A stretch of DNA of 27,974 bases from Xanthomarina sp035306705 (GTDB taxonomy: Bacteria; Bacteroidota; Bacteroidia; Flavobacteriales; Flavobacteriaceae), in assembly GCF_035306705.1 (NCBI RefSeq), contig NZ_DATGNO010000034.1, positions 1 through 27,974 on the forward strand. Reading direction: 5' to 3'. A program made the translations under genes and the position numbers. This document shows positions 16,553-23,196 of the stretch, one piece after another. The stretch's first letter is position 1; every line of letters starts with the position of its first letter. The notes beneath the pieces are model-generated. The model was given only the letters and a program-made list of their open reading frames with translations, was not told the origin of the DNA and did not search any database.

Positions 16553-17432
16553 TCAAACTATCTTCTTTAGAATAATCCAGATTTAAGGGTAAAGTTATGG
16601 CTTTTAGCGCGAGGTCTAAATTGTTGTGAACAAAATGTCCAGTAAACAACACGGTTGTATCAATGTTTTTGGTGTCGATGGAAACTTGATACTGGCGCTC
16701 CAATTCCTCTAAAACATATTTGTAAGGCAAGCTGTAAAACTGGCTTTGGTTATGTATCCAAGCTGGCTCTTTGGCATCTTCCTTTTTTGTAATTACAAAT
16801 TTATTGCCAAGAATTAAAAAGCGCTCTTTGGGCTTTAGAATTTCTGTACTTATATCTGTTTCCACCTTCACGGAACCTTCATAACAAACGACTTCAAAAA
16901 TATCATTTCTATTTTTTACCAAAAATTGGGTTCCAAGCACTGTTATGGTTCCAGTTGGAGTTTCCACTTTAAATTTAGAACCTTTTTCAACCTTAAAATA
17001 AGCTTCCCCATCTAAGGTCAAACTTCGATTTTTATTCCAGCTTCTTTTATTATAACTAATTTCTGTAAGAGCATTTAGGCTTACAACCGAATGGTCTGGT
17101 AATTCTATGGTTGTTTTTTCGGCACTCAAGGTGGAAATATGGGTGTCTGAATTTGTAGTAAAATAATACACACTAAAAGAAATGGCCAATAAAGCGGCGG
17201 TGCGTAAAACAGGTTTTAGCCAATTTATTTTCTTATTTACTTGAGCTTTATCTGAAATGGTTTTAGAAATTTCCTCAAAAACAATCGGCTCATCAAATTC
17301 CGGCGCTTTAAATTTCTTTAGGCCTTCATTTAATTTCATTAAGGATTTGTAGCCGTCCAAAGCTTGAAACTCTAAAAGTTCCTCAGGGCTTAAGTCGTCT
17401 TGCAACCATTTTTTAAGTAATTTTTCTTCCAT
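16533..17432 (-). CDS. FecR-family anti-sigma factor
   Basis: Inner-membrane regulator that holds the adjacent ECF sigma factor until the TonB receptor's STN domain signals. The 299 residues show a cytoplasmic N-terminus with the sigma-binding region (about 1-70), one membrane helix (about 75-91), a periplasmic FecR domain (about 105-200, including LDGEAYFKVEKG and VLGTQFLV) and a C-terminal DUF4974-type STN-like domain (about 230-297). It follows the sigma gene after 56 bases. That gap contains a bipartite promoter-like element identical to the one before the divergent lipoprotein gene, so fecR-receptor probably has its own sigma-dependent promoter. Confidence 0.92.
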   Translation of the reverse strand: MEEKLLKKWLQDDLSPEELLEFQALDGYKSLMKLNEGLKKFKAPEFDEPIVFEEISKTISDKAQVNKKINWLKPVLRTAALLAISFSVYYFTTNSDTHISTLSAEKTTIELPDHSVVSLNALTEISYNKRSWNKNRSLTLDGEAYFKVEKGSKFKVETPTGTITVLGTQFLVKNRNDIFEVVCYEGSVKVETDISTEILKPKERFLILGNKFVITKKEDAKEPAWIHNQSQFYSLPYKYVLEELERQYQVSIDTKNIDTTVLFTGHFVHNNLDLALKAITLPLNLDYSKEDSLIVLYAK

Positions 17433-17447
17433 AATAGTTTATTCACA

Positions 17448-17479
17448 TATAAAACAGTTATCCTTTGGTTTCTCCTACC
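17448..17479 (-). promoter_or_regulatory. Predicted ECF-sigma promoter driving fecR and the TonB receptor
   Basis: Read on the minus strand: GGTAGGAG (plus 17472-17479), 13 bases, then ACTGTTTTATA (plus 17448-17458), ending 15 bases before the fecR ATG. Both boxes and the 13-base spacer length recur exactly at 18049-18080 before the divergent lipoprotein gene, while the spacer sequences differ. The distance between TAGGAG and GTTTTA is 16 bases, which suits ECF -35/-10 geometry. Sigma recognition is inferred. Confidence 0.75.
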
Positions 17480-17488
17480 TTCAAAAAT

Positions 17489-18004
17489 TTAGATGCCATC
17501 AATTTCTTTTCGTAACTGCTTTAAAGCGCCATAAATACGCTTTTCTACGGCTTTGGTTGAAATATCTAAAAGTTCTGCAATTTCCTTGTGTTTTTTCCCT
17601 TCAACCCGATTTAGTAAAAAAGCAATCCGTTGAGCTTCTGTTAAATTTGAAATGGCTTTTTGGAGTTTTTCCATATATTCATTTTCCTCCAAAATAAATT
17701 GAGGTGTTTCGTTGGTAGCGTGTTTTGGCTTAATTTCTTGATGTTTTAAAACCACTTTTTGGTGTGCCACTTCATTCAACATTAAGTTATTGGCAACCGT
17801 AAATAAAAAAGATTTAGCTTTAGAAGGAGTCACTTTTTTGCAATTTTCCCAAAGTTTTATAAAAGCTTCTTGTACTTTGTCCTGCGGATTTAAATGGCTG
17901 CCAAATTTATAGTACAAAAAATCATGCAAGTTTTTACCATGCGTCTTAAATAGCTTTTCAAAAAGCTTTTCGTTACAAATATGGTCGTTTAAATCTTTGG
18001 ACAT
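17489..18004 (-). CDS. ECF RNA polymerase sigma factor (FecI-like)
   Basis: A 171-residue sigma factor with region 2 (about 15-80: LHDFLYYKFG, DKVQEAFIKLWENC, AKSFLFTVANNLMLNEV) and region 4 (about 115-168: NLTEAQRIAFLLNRVEG, then helix-turn-helix HKEIAELLDISTKAVEKRIYGALKQLR). There is no region 3, as expected for the ECF class. It is first in the sigma / fecR / receptor set. The 108-base region upstream does not contain the GGTAGGAG-N13-ACTGTTTTATA element on the minus strand, so it is probably not autoregulated by that promoter. Its targets are inferred to be fecR-receptor and the divergent lipoprotein gene. Confidence 0.94.
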   Translation of the reverse strand: MSKDLNDHICNEKLFEKLFKTHGKNLHDFLYYKFGSHLNPQDKVQEAFIKLWENCKKVTPSKAKSFLFTVANNLMLNEVAHQKVVLKHQEIKPKHATNETPQFILEENEYMEKLQKAISNLTEAQRIAFLLNRVEGKKHKEIAELLDISTKAVEKRIYGALKQLRKEIDGI

Positions 18005-18048
18005 CGTTTAATTTTGTAATTGTAAATGTATAAAAAAAGTAATGTCGT

Positions 18049-18080
18049 GGTAGGAGTTTTTAATTTTAAACTGTTTTATA
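18049..18080 (+). promoter_or_regulatory. Predicted ECF-sigma promoter driving the acidic lipoprotein gene
   Basis: GGTAGGAG (18049-18056), 13 bases, then ACTGTTTTATA (18070-18080), ending 32 bases before the ATG at 18113. It is identical in both boxes and in spacing to the element before fecR (17448-17479, opposite strand). Base identity does not continue into the spacer or flanks, as expected of a promoter rather than a duplicated block. Confidence 0.75.
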
Positions 18081-18112
18081 AGAAAAGAGACTAACCTAAA
18101 ATATTTAATAAA

Positions 18113-19780
18113 ATGAAACTACCAATCAAACTTCCCTTAGTGCTATTTTCTTTTATGATTTTATTTTTTACAGCATGTCAAAATGAAGTTTTAGAAGAAA
18201 CCCCACAGAATCAAGGAGAAATTATTACACCAAATTCCAACTTAACAAATATGATGCGAAACACTTCGGCACATAACGGAAGTGCGGATAATATATTGGA
18301 TAATAGTAATTGTTTTGCCGTAAACTTACCCGTTACCATTGTAGCCAACGGAATTACTCTTACCATAGAAACCTTGGACGATTTGAGTTTGATAGAAGCC
18401 ATTTTTGATGCTAGCGGAACAGACGACGACGCCCTGGATTTTCTATTTCCTATAACTATTATCTTAAACAATTATACAGAAGTGGTTATTGAATCTGAAG
18501 ACCAACTCGAGGACTTTATAGATATCTGTTTGGACGATGACGATGTTATTGAATGTGCGAATTTTGTATTTCCTATTTCCTTTTCTATTTATAATACCGA
18601 TTTCCAAGTGATAGAAACGGTTGTAATTACTAACGATTATCAATTATATGTGTTTTTGGAAAATCTGGATGACGATGACGACGAAACGCAATTAGTGAGC
18701 TTAAATTTTCCGGTGTCCATTAGCTATGTAAATGGTGAAACTATTCAGGTTTTTAATAATCAGGAATTAGAAAATGCCATCAATGCTGCTGAACAATATT
18801 GTGATGAGGATTGTTCTGAAGCTTTTATCTTAGAAAACCTTAAAACCTGTTTTTGGCAAATTGAGAGTTATAATGGCGACGATCATTTAATGGATTACTA
18901 CTTAAATTTTAAAGGAAACGATTCGCTACAGGTTACTACCGCAAATCTAGATACCATAGAAGCAAATTGGCAAGTTACTACTTCTAGTTCTGGAGCCTAT
19001 AAGTTGGTTATTTCTAATTTTATAGAAGCCGTAAATGGTGCATGGATTTTTGATGATTGCGATGATGATGAATTCGAATTTGTTCAAGCCATTCCAAATT
19101 CCAATAATTTTAACACCATGGAGTTAGAGCAAAATTGTTCTTCAAGTTCGAGTCCGTTTGATTGTTTTGAAGATGTAACGGTTACTGCCTGCGATTTTGA
19201 CAACGATGGATTTGCCACTTTCGAATTGGAAACTCTGGTACTTGGGCCTGTTATTTGTACGGCTTATTTCAGCCCATCTTTTCATGAAACATTGGCGGAT
19301 GCTGAAAATAATGTCAATGCCATAGCGCAGCCAAATGCCTATGTGAACGCGACAAATCCGCAAACTATTTATTTAAGAATAAGTGCTTTAAATGGACCGT
19401 TTGAAGTTTATGAAATAGAATTAATAGTTGAAGCTTGTAATTCAAATTGTTCAGCAGATGATGTGCAGGATATGATGTTAGATTGTGAGTGGACGCTAAC
19501 AAGTTTTGCTGGAAGCGATTTTAGTATGTTCAACATCGAATTTAATTCCAATAATGAAGCTGTTATTTTTATGCCAAATGGCACGGAAGAATATACAGCC
19601 AATTGGACCGTTTCTCAGCAGGGCAATGATGTACAAGTAATTATTAGCAATGTATCTGGTGGAAACGTACAAATTATAGCGGGTACCTATCTTGTCGTGG
19701 AATGTGCAAGCGAACAATTAATTTTACATGATGTCACCAATAGCAGCAATGAGTTGGTGTTAGATAAAGATTGTGGTTAA
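18113..19780 (+). CDS. Acidic repeat lipoprotein divergent from the ECF/FecR/TonB-receptor genes
   Basis: A 555-residue secreted lipoprotein, Cys22 in FFTAC, function unknown. After a linker, four modules of about 40 residues (about 67-100, 108-140, 148-185, 194-230) share a hydrophobic-Pro-hydrophobic-Thr/Ser start (LPVTI, FPITI, FPISF, FPVSI), a later strand and a [DE]xL-helix. Asp/Glu runs such as DDDD (141-144) and DDDDD (186-190) sit near the module ends. Two domains of about 100 residues (about 237-342 and 447-553) resemble each other: CFWQIESYNG / CEWTLTSFAG, EANWQVTT / TANWTVSQ, KLVISN / QVIISN; they look lipocalin-like. Between them lies DFDNDGFATFELE with SFHETLADAENNVNAIAQPNAYVN, a module I recall from flavobacterial surface proteins. 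The acidic patches suggest Ca2+ binding. A sigma-type promoter precedes it and a terminator follows. Confidence 0.85.
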   Translation: MKLPIKLPLVLFSFMILFFTACQNEVLEETPQNQGEIITPNSNLTNMMRNTSAHNGSADNILDNSNCFAVNLPVTIVANGITLTIETLDDLSLIEAIFDASGTDDDALDFLFPITIILNNYTEVVIESEDQLEDFIDICLDDDDVIECANFVFPISFSIYNTDFQVIETVVITNDYQLYVFLENLDDDDDETQLVSLNFPVSISYVNGETIQVFNNQELENAINAAEQYCDEDCSEAFILENLKTCFWQIESYNGDDHLMDYYLNFKGNDSLQVTTANLDTIEANWQVTTSSSGAYKLVISNFIEAVNGAWIFDDCDDDEFEFVQAIPNSNNFNTMELEQNCSSSSSPFDCFEDVTVTACDFDNDGFATFELETLVLGPVICTAYFSPSFHETLADAENNVNAIAQPNAYVNATNPQTIYLRISALNGPFEVYEIELIVEACNSNCSADDVQDMMLDCEWTLTSFAGSDFSMFNIEFNSNNEAVIFMPNGTEEYTANWTVSQQGNDVQVIISNVSGGNVQIIAGTYLVVECASEQLILHDVTNSSNELVLDKDCG

Positions 19781-19820
19781 GAATTAGTTTTTAAGTTATT
19801 AAGAAGATGAATCGATTAAA

Positions 19821-19849
19821 GGGTTGCTAATTTTAGCAACTCTTTTTTT
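19821..19849 (+). terminator. Rho-independent terminator after the acidic lipoprotein gene
   Basis: GGGTTGCTAA and TTAGCAACTC form a hairpin of about ten pairs (one G-U) with a short T loop, followed by seven T. It lies 40 bases after the lipoprotein stop and before the ffh promoter, so the lipoprotein gene is a single-gene transcript. Confidence 0.85.
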
Positions 19850-19895
19850 ATATAATTAATTCTATATGAAACTTCATAAATACACTTGAAAGTGC

Positions 19896-19903
19896 TATTT
19901 TTG
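19896..19903 (+). promoter_or_regulatory. -7 element before ffh
   Basis: TATTTTTG, an exact TAnnTTTG match, 25 bases upstream of the ffh ATG and just after the preceding terminator. No TTG occurs at the usual -33 spacing (TTC is at 19873). Confidence 0.5.
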
Positions 19904-19928
19904 TGCCTCTTAAAAATGAAGATCCATT

Positions 19929-21257
19929 ATGTTTAATAATTTAAGCGAAAAGTTAGATAAAGCCTTACATGTTCTTAAAGGACACGGAAGTATTACAGAA
20001 GTAAACGTTGCCGAAACCTTAAAAGAAGTTCGTAGAGCGCTTTTAGATGCCGATGTTAACTTTAAAATTGCTAAAGATTTTACTGTTCGAGTAAAGGAAA
20101 AGGCTCTTGGACAAAACGTATTAACTACACTTCAGCCAGGACAATTAATGGTTAAAATCGTTAAGGACGAATTAACCGAACTCATGGGAGGAGATGCAGA
20201 GGGACTTAATTTGTCTGAAAATCCGAGCATTATTTTAATGTCTGGTTTGCAGGGTTCTGGTAAAACTACCTTTTCTGGAAAACTGGCTAATTTTCTTAAA
20301 AACAAAAAAACAAAGAAACCTTTATTGGTAGCTTGTGACGTGTATCGTCCTGCTGCAATCGACCAATTACACGTCGTTGGAGAGCAGATTAACGTTGAGG
20401 TTTTTAGCGATAGAGGCAATACAGATCCAGTTGCAATTGCAAAAGCCGGTGTGGCTTATGCCAAAGCCAATGGTTTTAATGTGGTAATTATAGATACCGC
20501 TGGTCGTTTGGCTGTAGATGAGGCCATGATGACCGAAATTTCGAACATCCATAAAGCCGTAAAACCACAAGAAACGCTATTTGTTGTAGATTCTATGACG
20601 GGGCAGGATGCGGTTAATACAGCAAAAGCTTTTAACGACGTCTTGAATTTTGACGGGGTTATTCTAACAAAATTAGATGGTGATACTCGTGGAGGAGCTG
20701 CTATTTCCATTAAATCTGTAGTAAATAAACCTATTAAGTTTATTGGTACCGGTGAAAAAATGGAAGCTATTGATGTGTTTTATCCGTCACGTATGGCCGA
20801 CAGAATTCTTGGAATGGGAGACGTTGTGTCTCTTGTAGAAAGAGCTCAAGAGCAATATGATGAAGAAGAAGCAAGAAAAATCCAAAAGAAAATTGCCAAA
20901 AATCAATTTGGTTTTGACGATTTCTTAAAGCAAATTCAGCAAATCAAGAAAATGGGGAACATGAAAGACCTTATTGGAATGATTCCTGGAGCTGGAAAAA
21001 TGATGAAAGATATTGATGTGGACGATGATGCCTTTAAAGGGATTGAAGCTATTATCCATTCCATGACCCCTTTGGAACGTACAAACCCATCGGTTATAAA
21101 TGCCAGTAGAAAAAAACGTATTGGAAAAGGCTCGGGAACATCGGTTCAAGAAGTGAATCAGTTGTTAAAGCAGTTTGATCAAATGAGCAAGATGATGAAG
21201 ATGATGCAAGGCGGAAAAGGAAAAGCCATCATGCAAGCCATGAAGGGAATGAAGTAA
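19929..21257 (+). CDS. ffh: Signal recognition particle GTPase Ffh
   Basis: Targets ribosomes carrying hydrophobic signal sequences to the membrane, together with SRP RNA and FtsY. The 442-residue protein has the N domain (about 1-95), a G domain with GLQGSGKT (106-113), CDVYRPAAIDQL, DTAGR (189-193) and TKLDGDTRGG (247-256), and a methionine-rich M domain (about 300-442) with the RNA-binding stretch around NPSVINASRKKRIGKGSG and a closing MSKMMKMMQGGKG. Length is normal. The terminator upstream and repeats downstream suggest a single-gene unit or one leading into folD. Confidence 0.97.
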   Translation: MFNNLSEKLDKALHVLKGHGSITEVNVAETLKEVRRALLDADVNFKIAKDFTVRVKEKALGQNVLTTLQPGQLMVKIVKDELTELMGGDAEGLNLSENPSIILMSGLQGSGKTTFSGKLANFLKNKKTKKPLLVACDVYRPAAIDQLHVVGEQINVEVFSDRGNTDPVAIAKAGVAYAKANGFNVVIIDTAGRLAVDEAMMTEISNIHKAVKPQETLFVVDSMTGQDAVNTAKAFNDVLNFDGVILTKLDGDTRGGAAISIKSVVNKPIKFIGTGEKMEAIDVFYPSRMADRILGMGDVVSLVERAQEQYDEEEARKIQKKIAKNQFGFDDFLKQIQQIKKMGNMKDLIGMIPGAGKMMKDIDVDDDAFKGIEAIIHSMTPLERTNPSVINASRKKRIGKGSGTSVQEVNQLLKQFDQMSKMMKMMQGGKGKAIMQAMKGMK

Positions 21258-21261
21258 AGTT

Positions 21262-21296
21262 CAGTCTCAGTTTTCAGTAGCAGTATACAGTTTTAG
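21262..21296. repeat. CAGT-rich short repeat after ffh
   Basis: Five irregularly spaced CAGT words in about 35 bases (CAGTCTCAGTTTTCAGTAGC, then CAGTATACAGTTTT). I recall similar CAGT-rich intergenic patches from other flavobacterial genomes; whether this is a dispersed family cannot be judged from one window. Confidence 0.5.
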
Positions 21297-21331
21297 TTTT
21301 TAAAAAATTATTTAAATATATTATAATAAAG

Positions 21332-21355
21332 CTTTGCGCCTTTGCGTCTTTGCGA
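21332..21355. repeat. Three tandem copies of CTTTGCGN before folD
   Basis: CTTTGCGC, CTTTGCGT and CTTTGCGA follow directly on one another and end 16 bases before the folD ATG. The frame from a TTG at 21342 runs through it into folD, but conservation places the folD start at 21372. Similar words recur in bacterial intergenic regions as I recall. Confidence 0.7.
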
Positions 21356-21371
21356 GAAATTAGTAGTAGCT

Positions 21372-22247
21372 ATGGTCATACTAGATGGGAAAAAAGTAAG
21401 TAACGACATTAAAAATGAAATTGCTGAAGAAGTAAAAAAAATGAAAGCTAGAGGGGAAAAAGTACCTCATTTAGCTGCTATTATTGTTGGAAACGATGGA
21501 GCCAGTTTAACCTATGTAGCGAGCAAAGTGAAAGCTTGCGAACGTGTAGGTTTTGAATCTACTATGGTTAGAATGTCCAATACAACCAGTGAAATAGAAC
21601 TTCTAGATAAAATTTACGAACTGAACACCAATCCGGATATCGATGGGTTTATCATTCAGTTGCCCTTGCCAAAACAAATTGATACACAAAAAGTTTTAAT
21701 GGCTGTGAATCCAGATAAAGATGTGGATGGATTTCATCCTATGAATTTCGGGAAAATGGCATTGGATATGTCCACCTTTATTCCCGCTACGCCATTTGGA
21801 ATTCTAGAATTATTAGATAGGTATAATGTAGAAACCAAAGGAAAGCATACCGTTGTTATTGGGCGTTCGCATATTGTTGGAAGACCTATGAGTATTTTAA
21901 TGGGAAGAAGAGGTTTTCCAGGAAACTCGACCGTAACCGTTACCCATAGTCACACAAAAAATATCACACAAATTACTTCTCAAGCAGATATTATTATTTC
22001 GGCATTAGGAGTTCCTAATTTTCTAAAAGCAGAAATGGTAAAAGACGATGTGGTGATTATTGATGTTGGAATTACCCGTGTTGCCGACGAAACATCTCCA
22101 AAAGGTTATGTTATTACAGGCGATGTCGATTTTGAAAATGTCAGTAAAAAAGCCAGCTATATTACGCCAGTTCCTGGTGGAGTGGGGCCCATGACCATTG
22201 CTATGTTGTTAAAAAACACCTTGCTTGCTCGCGAGAGACAAATGTAG
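21372..22247 (+). CDS. folD: Bifunctional methylenetetrahydrofolate dehydrogenase / cyclohydrolase
   Basis: Interconverts 5,10-methylene-, methenyl- and 10-formyl-tetrahydrofolate with NADP. The start at 21372 gives a 291-residue protein beginning MVILDGKKVS, the expected FolD N-terminus; a TTG 30 bases earlier would add only repeat-derived residues. Catalytic residues match E. coli FolD: Tyr48 and Lys52 (TYVASKVKAC), Gln96 (QLPLP) and Asp119 (DKDVDGFHP). The nucleotide-binding GRSHIVGRP (164-172) and the closing PVPGGVGPMT (266-275) are intact. It lies 114 bases after ffh, and the YwaF-like gene follows after 26 bases. Confidence 0.96.
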   Translation: MVILDGKKVSNDIKNEIAEEVKKMKARGEKVPHLAAIIVGNDGASLTYVASKVKACERVGFESTMVRMSNTTSEIELLDKIYELNTNPDIDGFIIQLPLPKQIDTQKVLMAVNPDKDVDGFHPMNFGKMALDMSTFIPATPFGILELLDRYNVETKGKHTVVIGRSHIVGRPMSILMGRRGFPGNSTVTVTHSHTKNITQITSQADIIISALGVPNFLKAEMVKDDVVIIDVGITRVADETSPKGYVITGDVDFENVSKKASYITPVPGGVGPMTIAMLLKNTLLARERQM

Positions 22248-22273
22248 AACATTGTACTTATACTATTTTATAA

Positions 22274-22990
22274 ATGATGTTTAGAGCTTTTTTGGCAATT
22301 CTAGAAATAGGAAGTTTTTGGCATGTGTTTCCAATTGTCGTTGCTATTTTAGCTGGTACTTTTATCATCTATTTTGCAAAGAGCAAGTTAAATAGAAAAC
22401 AACAGGTGAATTTGCTTTGCGTTTTAACTGTGAGTTTATCTTTATTTGTTTTATTAGTTCCAGTTTACAAGTTAATAACGCATGAGTTTCATATTAAAAG
22501 AGATTTGCCTCTTTATTTAAACAATTTCACGGCTTTAATATTTCCAATTGTCTTAATTTTAAAAAAACCTTTACTTTTTAGAATATTGTTTTTTTGGAGT
22601 ATGGCTTGGGGAGTTCAAGGTATCCTAACTCCCGATGTAACAAATAACCCCCAATCTTTAGAATATTTTCGATATTGGATTGCGAATTTAATGCCTATGG
22701 TTATTGTGTTTTATGTGCTATTTATCTTAAAAATTTTCCCGGATTTTAATAGTGTCTTTTTATCAATTGTTAGCTTACAAATCTATTTTATAATTGTTAT
22801 GATTATAAACGAAATTTTACATTCTAATTATATGTATTTAAACGCAAAGCCGGCATCCATAACTGTTTTAGATTATTTAGGGCCTTGGCCATATTATTTA
22901 ATTGTTATGCAATTTATGCTTATTCCTTATTTTTTATTATTTTATTTCCCGTTTTATTTATTGAAAAAACAATCGAGTTCCAACTTGTAA
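22274..22990 (+). CDS. YwaF / TIGR02206-family integral membrane protein
   Basis: A 238-residue protein with about seven membrane-spanning segments. It carries the family pattern DLPLYLNNF (77-85), QGILTPD (115-121), NYMYLNAKP (185-193) and LGPWPYY (202-208), so I am fairly sure of the family; its biochemical role is unknown. Two successive ATGs (22274 and 22277) are both possible starts. It follows folD by 26 bases with no terminator seen, so it may be read from folD's promoter. Confidence 0.8.
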   Translation: MMFRAFLAILEIGSFWHVFPIVVAILAGTFIIYFAKSKLNRKQQVNLLCVLTVSLSLFVLLVPVYKLITHEFHIKRDLPLYLNNFTALIFPIVLILKKPLLFRILFFWSMAWGVQGILTPDVTNNPQSLEYFRYWIANLMPMVIVFYVLFILKIFPDFNSVFLSIVSLQIYFIIVMIINEILHSNYMYLNAKPASITVLDYLGPWPYYLIVMQFMLIPYFLLFYFPFYLLKKQSSSNL

Positions 22991-23196
22991 AAACAGGAGT
23001 TAATCTTTAAAACTCTGCGAGACAATCGTTGTAAAACTTAGTTTGGAGCTATCCAGAGCCCTTGTGAAATATTAGTTTGCAAACTGAAATCTCACGATTT
23101 TTTTTAAGGTTATATGCTGTAAACACGATATGTGAGGCATCAGGCAGTTTTATTTCTAATTTAAAATTCCTACCTTTTGGCTAAATAACTAACCAT
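22991..23196. other. 206-base intergenic region with a 12-base perfect palindrome
   Basis: The longest gene-free stretch of the window, lying between two plus-strand genes. It contains AGTTTGCAAACT at 23074-23085, a perfect 12-base palindrome that could be a repressor operator. TACCTTTTG at 23171-23179 is a one-base-longer variant of the -7 element, 17 bases before the next ATG. I found no convincing small open reading frame or structured RNA here. Confidence 0.5.

Noticed and set aside
21342..21371. TTG start giving a ten-residue N-terminal extension of FolD
   Set aside because: The extension is encoded by the CTTTGCGN repeats, and FolD proteins begin at the MxxLDGK motif, which matches the ATG at 21372.
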